64,000 bases of DNA from Spirochaetales bacterium. GTDB taxonomy: Bacteria; Spirochaetota; Spirochaetia; JABEVK01. The stretch covers positions 186,001-250,000 of the forward strand of contig CANJXC010000002.1 of the NCBI GenBank assembly GCA_947478845.1. Direction: 5' to 3'. The notes under the pieces were generated by a model that saw only the letters and a program-made list of their open reading frames with translations, did no database searches and was not told the DNA's origin. Positions 1 to 9,174 of the stretch are shown here, one piece after another; the first letter of the stretch is position 1; every line of letters begins with the position of its first letter. A program made the position numbers and the translations under genes.

Positions 1-476
1 TTGTTTTTACCCTTGAGCGTGAGCACCCAGGTCTCTAGCTTTCCGAGTGTCCCCGTCCCGGTTGAGGAGATTTCGTAATCCTCGCTGAGCGTCGAGTTCT
101 GAAAGTCAGAGTTCTTGGCATTCGAGTCTTGGAAGTTTCCGCTACCGGTCTGTTTTGCGAACTTGCCGCTCGATGGATCGTAGAAAAAGATACTGCTGTC
201 GAGTTTTAGGTAACCTTGACCCTTGTTGATTTCGGGCTTGAGGATGAGCAAGAGGAACTTGCTTTCGGTGTCGCGCCGGAAGTACTGGGCCTGCAACACG
301 TTGTCTTCCACGCTGGGCTTGCGGGTTGTCACCGTGATCTGCGCCGAGATGTCGGTGGCTTTGAAATTGGTCTGCTCGTCAATTTTGGCCATGATGGCCT
401 TGAAGTCCGGCTCGGCGGCAAAAGTCATAGAAACTAGGACAGCGAAGGCTGCACAGAAAAGCACGAATCGTTTCAT
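1..476 (-). CDS. LolA-like outer-membrane lipoprotein-sorting protein (partial, runs off left edge)
   Basis: The first 158 residues are visible; the 3' part lies outside the window. The protein starts MKRFVLFCAAFAVLV, a typical Sec signal peptide ending near an Ala-x-Ala-like site (TFA/AEP), so it is probably periplasmic. The following beta-rich sequence (FKAIMAKIDEQTNF..., then a stretch about a phenylalanine-rich YFRRDTESKFLL segment) resembles the LolA_like family annotated as outer membrane lipoprotein-sorting proteins. An AAAGGAT Shine-Dalgarno lies just upstream of the ATG. It is the last visible gene of a minus-strand operon with an ABC ATPase and two FtsX-type permeases, which fits a role as periplasmic carrier or partner of that exporter. 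Family assignment is by pattern only. Confidence 0.75.
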   Translation of the reverse strand, partial: MKRFVLFCAAFAVLVSMTFAAEPDFKAIMAKIDEQTNFKATDISAQITVTTRKPSVEDNVLQAQYFRRDTESKFLLLILKPEINKGQGYLKLDSSIFFYDPSSGKFAKQTGSGNFQDSNAKNSDFQNSTLSEDYEISSTGTGTLGKLETWVLTLKGKN

Positions 477-499
477 GAAAGTATCCTTTGAGAAGTAAA

Positions 500-1798
500 T
501 CAATTGGTGGTCCTAAGGGCTTCGGCCGGGGTGAGTTTTCCTGCCCGACGGGCGGGAAACAGAGCGGCTAAAGCTGTGAGGCCGGCAATGACGATAAGGT
601 TGAGGGCAAAGGAGCCGAGATTCACCTGCAACTGCAGGTGGTTGTCCTTAAGCAGGATATTGAAGTCCTTCCAGGCCGATAGGTCGATCCACGACACCAC
701 GACCAGCACAAACACTCCCGCCACAAAGCCCACGACAATACCCCCCAAGCCAAGAAAAACGGCTTCGTACAGGAATAAGTTGCGCACTTCTGGACGCTGC
801 ATGCCCAGGGCGCGCAAGGTTCCAATTTCGCGCGTGCGCTCGTACACCACCATGCGATAAGTGTTTGTAATTCCCACCATGATCACCACAAAGAGCACCA
901 GCAAAATTAGGAAGGCGATGAGGTTGAGGGTCTGGAAGATACCCTTGATGAAGCTCAGAATGTCATTGAGGGTGTAAAGGCTATACTTCACGCCCGTCCA
1001 AGTCTGATCACGGTACTGCTTCTGGGTTTCCTGAAGTCCCCCACGGGCGAAGAACGGCAAACCCTTGTCCTGCAGATCCTTGAGCAGGAGGGCCCCCCAC
1101 TGGTCGGCAGTTGCCACATCCTTCAGGTAGATTCCAAAGGTGGTAAACTCACCGGGCTTCATGTCACGCAGTGCGTTCACCCTATCAAGCGGAGCATAGG
1201 CACCCGCTAGACTGGCGGCGACACCTGGGTCCTTATAAATGGCCCTCAAGACGAAGTCGACGACATTCTGCTGGCCTGTGATGGTCTCACTCTGAACCGA
1301 AATCCGGTCACCGATCTGCACGTTGAGCTTTTTGGCCACTCCTTCTGAGATCACGATGTTGTCAGCGGCGTCAAAGTCGTCGAGCGATCCCTCGACAATG
1401 GTCAACTTGTCGTGGAGGTAGGTTCCTTGACCGAGGTTGACCCCCGAGAAGCTCTGGTAGGTCGTTGAAAAGTCGGAAACCAACGCAACAGACTGCACGT
1501 TGGTGGTCTTGGAAACGTAGCTGTAGGGAACCCGCAGTTTGTCAACGGCAGTCTGAAAGACCTCTGACTCCTTCAGAGTGAGGATGACCCGCCCTGTGGA
1601 AGTCTTTTCAGCTCCGCGTAAAATGACGTGGCCAGGAATTAAGTTGCTGATGTTGGCTTCCAGCGAAGTGATCAGGCTCCCAGACAGGCCATTAACAATC
1701 GTGATGACCAGAAGGCCAAAGGCAATGGCACCACCGAGCAACAAGGAACGGCGTTTCTGCCGCGAAAGATTCTTTAAAGCCATTGTGGCGACGGACAT
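500..1798 (-). CDS. FtsX/MacB-type ABC transporter permease
   Basis: A 432-residue membrane protein. One transmembrane helix near residues 18-38 is followed by a large extracytoplasmic MacB_PCD-like domain (about 40-280) and three C-terminal helices around 285-310, 340-370 and 395-420. The cytoplasmic loop ERTREIGTLRALGM is the coupling motif typical of the FtsX family that includes LolC/LolE and MacB. SD AGGAGAAG precedes the ATG. It follows the sister permease by 9 nt and precedes the LolA-like gene, so all are probably cotranscribed. The likely role is half of a heterodimeric permease extracting or moving lipoproteins or another envelope substrate; the substrate cannot be read from sequence. 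Confidence 0.88.
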   Translation of the reverse strand: MSVATMALKNLSRQKRRSLLLGGAIAFGLLVITIVNGLSGSLITSLEANISNLIPGHVILRGAEKTSTGRVILTLKESEVFQTAVDKLRVPYSYVSKTTNVQSVALVSDFSTTYQSFSGVNLGQGTYLHDKLTIVEGSLDDFDAADNIVISEGVAKKLNVQIGDRISVQSETITGQQNVVDFVLRAIYKDPGVAASLAGAYAPLDRVNALRDMKPGEFTTFGIYLKDVATADQWGALLLKDLQDKGLPFFARGGLQETQKQYRDQTWTGVKYSLYTLNDILSFIKGIFQTLNLIAFLILLVLFVVIMVGITNTYRMVVYERTREIGTLRALGMQRPEVRNLFLYEAVFLGLGGIVVGFVAGVFVLVVVSWIDLSAWKDFNILLKDNHLQLQVNLGSFALNLIVIAGLTALAALFPARRAGKLTPAEALRTTN

Positions 1799-1807
1799 GA
1801 ACTTCTC

Positions 1808-3265
1808 CTATTCCGAGGCGATCGCCTTGAGCGGCGACACCTTGAGCGCGATAGAAACGGGGTAGATCCAGCTCACCACTCCGATAAAGAGGGTGAATCC
1901 GATCGAAAGTACAACTTGAACCAGACTCAGTTCAGGTTTGAGATTCTTGGAACCAAAAAGCACCTGCAGAAACTCGTTGTCGAGGGGGAGGCCGATCAGG
2001 TTGAGGGCAACTACCGAAAGTGACCCGATCACTATGCCCACCAGGCCAAAGAAGCCGGCCAGGAGCATGGTTTCCCACACGAACAACTGACGGACAAAGG
2101 GCTTCTGGGCCCCAAGGGCCCGCATAGTGCCTATTTCGGCTGTGCGTTCCATGACCGAGATCACAAGCGTATTGATGATGATGATCACCGCTACGATGGC
2201 CAGAATGATGACCACGATGTTGAAGATAATTTGTGCCACGTCGGTGAGGGCGGCCGATGTACCGGCTGCTTCCTTCCATCCCACAGCTTTTAAGGGCCAA
2301 TTCTTTTCGCTGAAGACCTTGTTGAGCTCAGAGATGGTCTGAGAAGGGGAGACCCCGTCGTTCAGCCGTATCATCAAATTGTGCCAAGAGCCACTGTCGA
2401 CAGTAGCCAGTTCGGCCCTTTTCGTTTTGTCGCCCAGGATGGCGTTGAGGTCAACTTTATCCTTTGCTGCCCCGGCCGCAGCCACCGGGCCGTCACTGAA
2501 GAAATCATCGGCGGAGTCGAGGAGTTTCTTCGTGGCATCGTCGATAGGAGTTTCCTTGGCGGTTCCAACGGTCATGGCGTTCAGGGCCCGCAGCGTTTGA
2601 ACGTCGATGAAACTGACGATTTCCAAGGCTTGCGTCGGAACGATATATTCGTAAATCCCTACCAAGGGCACTGTACGGATTTTGAGGCCAGACTTGCTAA
2701 ACCCTTCAAGGCTGATTTCCTGCCCAACCTTCAAACTCACCTTGTTCTGCTTCTTGATGTCTTCGATGCGCTTGCGGCTCATCATAATTCCAGGCTCACC
2801 GTTGGCCAGCATGCGCCCTTCGACGATCTTGATGCTATGAAAGGTCTTGAAATACGTCTCTGGATCCACCCCGAACAGAAGGTTGAAACCCATACCCGCC
2901 TCATCAAAATTGAGAATGCCAAACCCACTCACCTGCGCCGAAAAACCCATCACCCCTGGATAGGACTTTATAAACTCCACCAGTTCCGGGTAATGCTGGA
3001 TGACCGGTATCGGCTCGCCTCCCGGACCCGCTGAAAAGTCTTGGCTACCAAACAGGGAGAAAGCTTTTTCACTCTGCCCCATGATCATGACGTCACCCGT
3101 GAAGTTTTCACTGTAACCGCGTTTGACGCCTTTTGCGGCTGACTCAAACAGGCTGTTCCCCACGAACGTCAGCAAGATGCCCAAGGTGATCAGGGCCCCC
3201 ACTATCAAGGTCTTCACCTTATGCTGGACCAGATTGCGCAACGCAATCTTGAATATGGTGCCCAT
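1808..3265 (-). CDS. FtsX/MacB-type ABC transporter permease (second subunit)
   Basis: A 485-residue paralogue of the neighbouring permease. It has one N-terminal helix (about 20-40), a large periplasmic domain and three C-terminal helices, with the family coupling motif MERTAEIGTMRALGAQ near residue 370. The periplasmic domain carries a low-complexity insertion rich in Asp and Ala (about 225-280) that the sister protein lacks. Its ATG lies 2 nt after the stop of the ATPase gene, so translation is probably coupled. With the 500-1798 product it would form a LolCE-like heterodimer. The exact substrate is inference. Confidence 0.88.
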   Translation of the reverse strand: MGTIFKIALRNLVQHKVKTLIVGALITLGILLTFVGNSLFESAAKGVKRGYSENFTGDVMIMGQSEKAFSLFGSQDFSAGPGGEPIPVIQHYPELVEFIKSYPGVMGFSAQVSGFGILNFDEAGMGFNLLFGVDPETYFKTFHSIKIVEGRMLANGEPGIMMSRKRIEDIKKQNKVSLKVGQEISLEGFSKSGLKIRTVPLVGIYEYIVPTQALEIVSFIDVQTLRALNAMTVGTAKETPIDDATKKLLDSADDFFSDGPVAAAGAAKDKVDLNAILGDKTKRAELATVDSGSWHNLMIRLNDGVSPSQTISELNKVFSEKNWPLKAVGWKEAAGTSAALTDVAQIIFNIVVIILAIVAVIIIINTLVISVMERTAEIGTMRALGAQKPFVRQLFVWETMLLAGFFGLVGIVIGSLSVVALNLIGLPLDNEFLQVLFGSKNLKPELSLVQVVLSIGFTLFIGVVSWIYPVSIALKVSPLKAIASE

Positions 3266-3267
3266 GC

Positions 3268-3981
3268 TCAGGATCCCGGCAGGGTTTTTGACACGGCTCT
3301 GTAGTTCTCGGTGATCAGTCCATCTTTAAGCCGGATGATGTGATCGGCGAGTTCCACTATTTTAGCGTCATGAGTGCTGAAAATAAAGGTGGTCTTGAGG
3401 TCTTTGTTGATCTTTTTCATGAGCTTCAAGATGTCGTCTCCGGTTTGGGAGTCGAGGTTGGCTGTCGGTTCGTCGGCGAGCACGATCACAGGTTTGGTGA
3501 CTAAGGCCCGCGCGATGGCCACGCGCTGACGCTGCCCGCCGGAAAGTTCGTTAGGCCGGTTGCGGATACGGTCGGCAAGGCCCACTTCCTCGATGAGGAA
3601 GTCGACATACTCCTTTCGCTCCTTGGTCAACTTGTTGTTTTTGCCCAGCAAGAGGGGAAACTCTATGTTTTCACGGGTTGTCAGCACCGGGATCAGGTTA
3701 AAAGACTGGAAAATAAACCCGATGGTTTCGTGGCGAAGGAGAGTGATTTCCCGGTCTTTCAGGGTGGCTACATTCTGACCATTGATAAGAACATCGCCAT
3801 TGGTGGCGGTATCAATCAGCCCTATGAGGTTGAGGATGGTGGATTTGCCCGACCCCGAAGGACCAGCAATGGAGATAAAGTCCCCCTGTTCGATCTCGAA
3901 ACTCACGCCCTTCACGGCCTCGACCGTCGTCTTGCCCAGGGCGTAATGTTTTTTGGCATTCTTCAGTTCGACTATGCTCAA
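3268..3981 (-). CDS. LolD/MacB-type ABC transporter ATP-binding protein
   Basis: A 237-residue ATPase with Walker A GPSGSGKST, signature LSGGQRQRVAIARAL and Walker B VIVLADEPTANLD followed by the H-loop FSTHD. The sequence class is the MacB/LolD/FtsE subfamily that pairs with FtsX-type permeases, as encoded directly downstream. I chose the TTG at 3981 because AAGGAGAG stands 6 nt upstream and the protein then begins SIVELKNAKKHYALG, as in LolD; an ATG 11 codons upstream (4014) lacks an SD and would add residues outside the family. It is the first gene of the exporter operon and would power it from the cytoplasmic face. Confidence 0.9.
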   Translation of the reverse strand: MSIVELKNAKKHYALGKTTVEAVKGVSFEIEQGDFISIAGPSGSGKSTILNLIGLIDTATNGDVLINGQNVATLKDREITLLRHETIGFIFQSFNLIPVLTTRENIEFPLLLGKNNKLTKERKEYVDFLIEEVGLADRIRNRPNELSGGQRQRVAIARALVTKPVIVLADEPTANLDSQTGDDILKLMKKINKDLKTTFIFSTHDAKIVELADHIIRLKDGLITENYRAVSKTLPGS

Positions 3982-4032
3982 AAAAGCTCTCCTTGTGCAG
4001 ATTCCTTCCGGCAACCTGCGAATGATGAGTCT

Positions 4033-4061
4033 AAAGTACCTCGGCCAGAAATGAACGTCAA
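4033..4061 (-). promoter_or_regulatory. Putative sigma-70 promoter of the exporter operon
   Basis: On the minus strand, TTGACG (4061-4056), a 17-bp spacer and TACTTT (4038-4033) precede the ATPase gene, with a predicted start near 4026. The -10 box is a moderate match only. The rest of the 4015-4344 gap holds a small palindrome and the grpE promoter; I see no gene in it. Confidence 0.45.
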
Positions 4062-4097
4062 TTCAGAATAGATCCGTGCCCGTGTAAAGGACATAAG

Positions 4098-4114
4098 TCA
4101 GACAATGTGTCTGA
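4098..4114. promoter_or_regulatory. 17-bp perfect palindrome, possible operator
   Basis: TCAGACA-ATG-TGTCTGA is a perfect inverted repeat with a 3-bp centre in the intergenic region between the divergent exporter and grpE-dnaK-dnaJ operons. It has no T-tract, so a terminator is unlikely. It does not match the CIRCE heat-shock operator. A repressor site is possible, but unproven. Confidence 0.35.
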
Positions 4115-4284
4115 ACATGACGGAAGTTTAATGTTAGCCGAACCGACCCTCGCGGGTCGTCGTTTCGAGCCAAGTGAGTCATAGAGACCCAGTAGACAAG
4201 GAGGTGCCAGAGAGAGGTGTCAAAGTGCGCCAAGTGACCTCGAATCCTGTGAAATGCTCACGAAGAATCCTCTCCGTAGAGGGT

Positions 4285-4312
4285 TTGCCATGCCAACAAG
4301 CGACTGTATATT
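4285..4312 (+). promoter_or_regulatory. Putative sigma-70 promoter of grpE-dnaK-dnaJ
   Basis: TTGCCA (4285-4290), a 16-bp spacer and TATATT (4307-4312) place a transcription start near 4319, about 26 nt before the grpE start. No CIRCE operator is visible around it. Confidence 0.5.
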
Positions 4313-4344
4313 AGCCAAGGTGCCCTAGATGCGGAGGTTTTTTG

Positions 4345-4926
4345 GTGTCTGACGAGAAAGAGGAAGTGCCCGACCTGAAGGAGTCGGCTGCGTCGCCCGA
4401 GGCAAGTGTCGAGGAAGTGCTTGACCGCGAGCTCGAAGCGGCGAGGGTGGAGAGAGAAGGTCTAAAAACCGAAGTGGCCGATTTGAAAGACCAGTTGCTT
4501 CGAAAGTCAGCTGACTTTGACAACTACCGGAAAAGGATGATGAAGGAGAAAGAAGAGGCTCGGCTGTTTGCCAACACGGGCCTGCTCGAAGACCTCGTCG
4601 ATGTGCTCGACAACTTTGAGAGAGCCATCCGATCCTCCGAAGCAGCGCGAAACTACGACAGCTTTCATTCCGGCATTGTGATGATAGAGGGGCAGTTTGC
4701 CTCGATGTTGGAGCGAAAGTACGACCTCAGACGATTGGAATCGAATGGAAAACCGTTTGCTCCCGAACTCCACGAGGCCATAGCCATGGAGCCGGCCGAC
4801 CCAGGGCAGGACATGGTGGTGATTGAGGAATATCAGAAGGGTTATCAGCTCCACGACCGGGTGTTGCGCACCGCTAAAGTGAAAGTGGGACCCGCGACGC
4901 CTGCCGCAACAGACACTCAGAATTAA
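4345..4926 (+). CDS. grpE: Nucleotide exchange factor GrpE
   Basis: A 193-residue GrpE. An acidic, low-complexity N-terminus (1-45) leads into the long coiled coil (about 45-110, with [16 protein letters not shown]) and the C-terminal beta domain ending [14 protein letters not shown], the usual GrpE signature. It releases ADP from DnaK, encoded 14 nt downstream. The GTG at 4345 sits 7 nt after GGAGG (4333-4337); a TTG at 4342 in the same frame is the alternative. hrcA, which often precedes grpE, is absent here. Confidence 0.95.
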   Translation: MSDEKEEVPDLKESAASPEASVEEVLDRELEAARVEREGLKTEVADLKDQLLRKSADFDNYRKRMMKEKEEARLFANTGLLEDLVDVLDNFERAIRSSEAARNYDSFHSGIVMIEGQFASMLERKYDLRRLESNGKPFAPELHEAIAMEPADPGQDMVVIEEYQKGYQLHDRVLRTAKVKVGPATPAATDTQN

Positions 4927-4940
4927 TAAGGAGAATATCA

Positions 4941-6884
4941 ATGGGAAAAATTATCGGAATCGACTTAGGCACCACGAACAGTTGTGTGGCCGTAATGGAA
5001 GCCGGATCGCCAGTGGTCATTGCCAACTCGGAAGGGATGCGTACCACACCGTCCATTGTGGGTTTCACCAACAAGGATGAGAGGGTGGTTGGCCAGCCCG
5101 CCAAGAACCAAATGATCACCAACGCCCTCAACACCGTTTACTCGATCAAGAGGTTCATGGGCCGCAAGTTCAATGAAGTTATGGACGAGATGAAGATGGT
5201 CCCTTACAAGGTGATGGAGGGCCCTTCCAACGACGTTCGCGTCGACGTGGCTGGAAAACAGATGTCGCCCCCGGAGATTTCGGCTGCCATCCTCCAGAAG
5301 ATGAAAAAGACCGCTGAGGATTACCTAGGCGAAGCGGTCACCGAAGCGGTGATCACTGTCCCAGCGTATTTCAACGACGCCCAGCGGCAGGCCACAAAGG
5401 ATGCCGGCCGGATTGCCGGCCTCGAAGTGAAGCGTATTGTGAACGAGCCGACCGCCGCAGCCTTGGCCTACGGCTTTGGTAAGGACCAAAAAGACCAGAA
5501 AATTGCTGTTTACGACCTTGGTGGCGGTACCTTTGACGTGTCCATCCTAGAATTGGGTGACGGGGTATACGAGGTGAAATCCACCAACGGTGACACCCAC
5601 CTCGGCGGCGATAACTTCGACCTCAGAGTTACCGAATGGCTGATCAGCAGTTTCCGAAAAGACATGGGAATCGACCTGAGCCAAGACAAAATGGCCCTTC
5701 AGCGACTTCGAGAGGCCGCTGAGAAGGCGAAGAAGGAACTGTCCACGCTGGCACAAACCGACATTAACTTGCCCTTTATTACTGCCGACGCCAGCGGACC
5801 CAAGCACATGCAGTACAACCTGACCCGCGCCCAATTCGAAAACATGTGTGACGATCTGATTCAACGGACCCGTGGCCCTTGCGAGAAGGCCCTCGCCGAC
5901 GCCGGGATGAAGCCCGAGGACCTCGACGAAGTCATCCTCGTTGGCGGGTCCACCCGAATTCCAGCGGTTCAAGACATCGTTCGGGCAATCTTCAAGAAGG
6001 AACCAAATAAGGGGGTCAATCCCGATGAGGTGGTCGCTGCCGGCGCTGCTGTTCAAGGCGGTATCCTTGGAGGTGATGTCAAGGATGTGTTGCTTCTCGA
6101 CGTGACCCCGCTGACGCTGGGTATTGAAACCCTTGGAGGTGTGCGCACCCCTCTGATCGAGCGCAATACAACCATTCCCACCCGCAAAAGCCAAGTGTTC
6201 AGCACGGCGGCCGACAACCAGAATGCGGTGTCGATCCACGTTTTGCAGGGCGAGCGCGAAATGGCCAGTCAGAATCGCACTTTAGGGAAGTTCGACCTGA
6301 CAGACATTCCACCGGCTCAGCGTGGAGTACCGCAGATCGAGGTCACCTTCGATATCGACGCCAACGGCATCGTGCATGTATCGGCGAAGGATCTAGGTAC
6401 TGGCAAGGAACAGAAGATCCGCATCGAGTCGAGTTCGGGCCTAAGTGAAGAGGAAATCAAAAAAATGGTGCGCGATGCCGAGGCTCATGCTGCCGAAGAC
6501 AAGGTTTTTCGCGAAAAAACCGAGGCCCGCAACCAAGCCGATGGCCTGATTTTCAGCTTGGAAAAGAGCATGAAGGAAGCCGGAGATAAAGTGAGCCCTG
6601 ACGACAGGTCGAGGGTTGAGGCTGCCATTGCTGAGCTTCGCAAGGTTCTAGACTCGGGAGATACAGAAGCGATTAAGGCAAAGACGGAAGCGCTGCAACA
6701 GGCCAGCAACAAAATGAGCGAGGACCTTTACAAGAACTCTCAAGCAGGTGCAACCTCGCAAGGTGGGCCAGGTTCCCAAGCAGGCCCTGATTCGGCCGGC
6801 TCCGGTAGTACATCCTCTGGTCCCGAGATGAAGAATGCCGAGGATGCCGACTACGAAGTGGTCGACGAAGAAAAGAAGAAGTAA
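4941..6884 (+). CDS. dnaK: Chaperone DnaK (Hsp70)
   Basis: A full-length 647-residue Hsp70. The N-terminus [15 protein letters not shown] is the phosphate-1 motif, and [12 protein letters not shown] and [13 protein letters not shown] complete the nucleotide-binding domain (1-385). The interdomain linker [19 protein letters not shown] follows, then the substrate-binding domain and a helical lid ending in a Gly/Ser/Ala-rich tail and the acidic terminus [19 protein letters not shown] precedes the ATG. It folds or refolds client proteins with DnaJ and GrpE, both encoded alongside. Confidence 0.98.
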   Translation: MGKIIGIDLGTTNSCVAVMEAGSPVVIANSEGMRTTPSIVGFTNKDERVVGQPAKNQMITNALNTVYSIKRFMGRKFNEVMDEMKMVPYKVMEGPSNDVRVDVAGKQMSPPEISAAILQKMKKTAEDYLGEAVTEAVITVPAYFNDAQRQATKDAGRIAGLEVKRIVNEPTAAALAYGFGKDQKDQKIAVYDLGGGTFDVSILELGDGVYEVKSTNGDTHLGGDNFDLRVTEWLISSFRKDMGIDLSQDKMALQRLREAAEKAKKELSTLAQTDINLPFITADASGPKHMQYNLTRAQFENMCDDLIQRTRGPCEKALADAGMKPEDLDEVILVGGSTRIPAVQDIVRAIFKKEPNKGVNPDEVVAAGAAVQGGILGGDVKDVLLLDVTPLTLGIETLGGVRTPLIERNTTIPTRKSQVFSTAADNQNAVSIHVLQGEREMASQNRTLGKFDLTDIPPAQRGVPQIEVTFDIDANGIVHVSAKDLGTGKEQKIRIESSSGLSEEEIKKMVRDAEAHAAEDKVFREKTEARNQADGLIFSLEKSMKEAGDKVSPDDRSRVEAAIAELRKVLDSGDTEAIKAKTEALQQASNKMSEDLYKNSQAGATSQGGPGSQAGPDSAGSGSTSSGPEMKNAEDADYEVVDEEKKK

Positions 6885-6896
6885 GAGGGACTCTGG

Positions 6897-8006
6897 ATGG
6901 CTAAGCGGGATTACTACGAGGTACTTGGCATTGACAAAAGTGCCACGGCCGACGATATCAAAAAGGCCTACCGCAAGTTGGCCATCCAGTTTCACCCGGA
7001 CAAGACGGCAGGCGACAAGCCTGCTGAGGAAAAGTTTAAAGAAGCCACAGAGGCCTACGAGATTCTTTCTGACCCCCAAAAAAAGAGTCGTTACGACCAG
7101 TTCGGGTTTGCCGGCATTGACCCCTCGGCCGGCGGTGGTCAGGCTGCCTATCGGGATTTCGAGGATCTGTTCGGTGGTGGGGCTTTCGGAGATATTTTCG
7201 GCTCGTTTTTTGGTGGCGGCAGTGGACGAAGAGAAAGCACACCCCGGGGCAGTGACCTGCGTTACGATCTCGAGCTTGAGTTTGCAGACGCTGCTTTTGG
7301 CAAAAAAGTTGAACTAAGCTATACCCACAGTGTGGGCTGCAGCACCTGCAACGGAACCGGAGCTGAGTCCGGCTCCAAGCGCAAGGTGTGCACAACCTGC
7401 CAGGGCCAAGGCCAAGTGAGGCGTTCCAGCGGTTTTTTTAGCATTGCCCAGACTTGTCCCACCTGCAATGGTGACGGACACACCATTGAGAAACCCTGCA
7501 AGACTTGCCGGGGAACCGGTACCGAGCGAAAGAAAAATATGTATGTAGTGCAGATTCCCGCCGGTATCGAGAACGGAAAGCGCATACGGATTGAAAGTCA
7601 AGGTGACGCGGGGCCCAATGGCGGTGTCGCTGGCGATTTGTACGTTTACATGCACATTAAAGATCACGAATACTTCGAACGAAACGGTAACGACCTCTAT
7701 TGTCTTGTGCCAGTTAGCTTTACACAGGCTGCCCTAGGCACAGAAATCAACGTCGCAACTCTTGACGGCAAAAGAATTCGTCTCAAGATACCCGCCGGAA
7801 CTCAAAACAACAAACTGCTCCGGGTTAAAGAGGCAGGCATTCCGTTTCTCCATACCCCTCAGCGCAAGGGTGATTTGTTCATCAAAGTTCACGTTGAGGT
7901 GCCTCAAAACCTGAACACTAAGGCCAAGGATCTCATGTCCCAACTGGCGAAACTCATCGGAGAAGAAGATTCACCTAGGCCGGTAAAACTCTCCTCGATC
8001 GAGTAG
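6897..8006 (+). CDS. dnaJ: Chaperone DnaJ (type I Hsp40)
   Basis: A 369-residue co-chaperone with complete type I architecture. The J domain (1-70) has the HPD motif in FHPDKT, followed by a Gly/Phe-rich region (about 72-115) and four zinc-finger repeats between residues 148 and 211 (CSTCNGTG, CTTCQGQG, CPTCNGDG, CKTCRGTG). Two C-terminal substrate-binding beta domains complete it. It stimulates DnaK ATPase and delivers clients. SD-like AGAGGG lies upstream of the ATG, 12 nt after dnaK. Confidence 0.97.
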   Translation: MAKRDYYEVLGIDKSATADDIKKAYRKLAIQFHPDKTAGDKPAEEKFKEATEAYEILSDPQKKSRYDQFGFAGIDPSAGGGQAAYRDFEDLFGGGAFGDIFGSFFGGGSGRRESTPRGSDLRYDLELEFADAAFGKKVELSYTHSVGCSTCNGTGAESGSKRKVCTTCQGQGQVRRSSGFFSIAQTCPTCNGDGHTIEKPCKTCRGTGTERKKNMYVVQIPAGIENGKRIRIESQGDAGPNGGVAGDLYVYMHIKDHEYFERNGNDLYCLVPVSFTQAALGTEINVATLDGKRIRLKIPAGTQNNKLLRVKEAGIPFLHTPQRKGDLFIKVHVEVPQNLNTKAKDLMSQLAKLIGEEDSPRPVKLSSIE

Positions 8007-8011
8007 TTCAT

Positions 8012-8040
8012 TTGACTTCAACCGCGAATCTCCCGACAAT
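8012..8040 (+). promoter_or_regulatory. Possible promoter just upstream of the diguanylate cyclase gene
   Basis: TTGACT (8012-8017), a 17-bp spacer and GACAAT (8035-8040) lie in the 40-bp gap after dnaJ. The predicted start would fall at the ATG at 8047, and no convincing SD is present. The -10 box is a 4/6 match, so cotranscription with dnaJ remains equally possible. Confidence 0.35.
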
Positions 8041-8046
8041 GAAGTA

Positions 8047-9174
8047 ATGGACCAGAAGCAGGAACTTCAGAGCGCCTTTCTCACGCATTATCAGTTTTTG
8101 CAGGACAGTGGAATTCAGGCCCATATTGACCAGATTTCTAACCAGCTGCGCGACCTCGAGGCGTTGGTCCAAGAAGCAGCGGAAATCTTCTACATTTCCG
8201 AGGTCGGAAAACTGACGCAATATATTGCGCAAAAGTTGCTCGACAAGTTTGTTCCCTCCTGGCTTGTTTTTGTTTTGCAAAGCGAGTTCGCGTCGGATCA
8301 GCCTGAAATTATTTGCTTCGAAAATATGAAGAGGGTTCAGTCGCCCGTAGAGATTCCGTCTTTGGAGCCCTACAGGCATTTTTTTGGACTCTCGCCCGTA
8401 GCTGTAGATTTCAGCGTTTTCGAGTCCACGGTGGGTCAGCAGAGCCTCTCCGACGTTTTTTTGTCGCTCCGGCCCGCCAAACTAATTCCCATTCTCGGAT
8501 TCGCAGGGGTGCATGGCTTCATTGTCGTCGGACGCAAGGTTCTCGGCGAAGATTACACCGACGAAGAAATGCGGTATCTGGAAAGGTTGATCAAGTTTGT
8601 TTCCATCAGCTTCCAGAATAGTTTGAACTACCAAAGTGCCATCACCGACCGCAAGACCAAACTTTACAATCATTCCTACTTCATGCGCCGGCTGGAAGAG
8701 GAATTGGCCAGGGTTAAGCGTTACAAGCTTCCTGTGACCGTAGTCATTTTTGATATTGACCATTTCAAGCGCTTCAACACCGAACACGGGCATCTCGCCG
8801 GCGACCTTGTACTGGCGGAGGTAGGCTCGGTAATAGCCTCCTGTGTGAGAAGCGAAGACATCGCAGCGCGGTTTGGCGGCGAAGAGTTTGTTGTTTTGCT
8901 CGTGCAGTGCAAGGCCGACTACGGATACTTAATCAGCGAGCGAATCCGTGAGGCTGTCGGTGCTTTGAAGGTCTCGTATGCGGGCAAGGACTTGTCGGTC
9001 TCGATCAGCGGCGGGGTGGCCGAGTTTGTGGCAAGTGAGTCCCATGATTTTGTCAATCCAGAGACTCTGCTCAACAGGGCCGACAAGGCCCTTTATGAGT
9101 CTAAGAATCAGGGTCGCAATAGGACCAGCTACTGGAGTCCTGAACTCGAAGAACCCCAGGAGATCGCCCCTTGA
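8047..9174 (+). CDS. Diguanylate cyclase with GAF-like sensor domain
   Basis: A 375-residue soluble protein. The N-terminal ~190 residues look like a GAF-type sensor fold (predicted from the pattern ending EEMRYLERLIKFVSISFQN). The C-terminal GGDEF domain contains the intact active-site motif GGEEF (277-281) and, five residues upstream, the inhibitory I-site RSED (268-271). It should make cyclic-di-GMP from two GTP and be subject to product inhibition. No membrane segment is seen. It sits directly after dnaJ, with a possible leaderless promoter of its own, and overlaps the acetyltransferase gene. Confidence 0.93.
   Translation: MDQKQELQSAFLTHYQFLQDSGIQAHIDQISNQLRDLEALVQEAAEIFYISEVGKLTQYIAQKLLDKFVPSWLVFVLQSEFASDQPEIICFENMKRVQSPVEIPSLEPYRHFFGLSPVAVDFSVFESTVGQQSLSDVFLSLRPAKLIPILGFAGVHGFIVVGRKVLGEDYTDEEMRYLERLIKFVSISFQNSLNYQSAITDRKTKLYNHSYFMRRLEEELARVKRYKLPVTVVIFDIDHFKRFNTEHGHLAGDLVLAEVGSVIASCVRSEDIAARFGGEEFVVLLVQCKADYGYLISERIREAVGALKVSYAGKDLSVSISGGVAEFVASESHDFVNPETLLNRADKALYESKNQGRNRTSYWSPELEEPQEIAP

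Noticed and set aside
2381-3034. 217-codon plus-strand frame opposite the permease gene
   Set aside because: Shadow of the permease coding sequence, with no SD or recognisable family.
4015-4344. CIRCE operator for HrcA upstream of grpE
   Set aside because: The consensus TTAGCACTC-N9-GAGTGCTAA is not present; the only palindrome has a different sequence and spacing.
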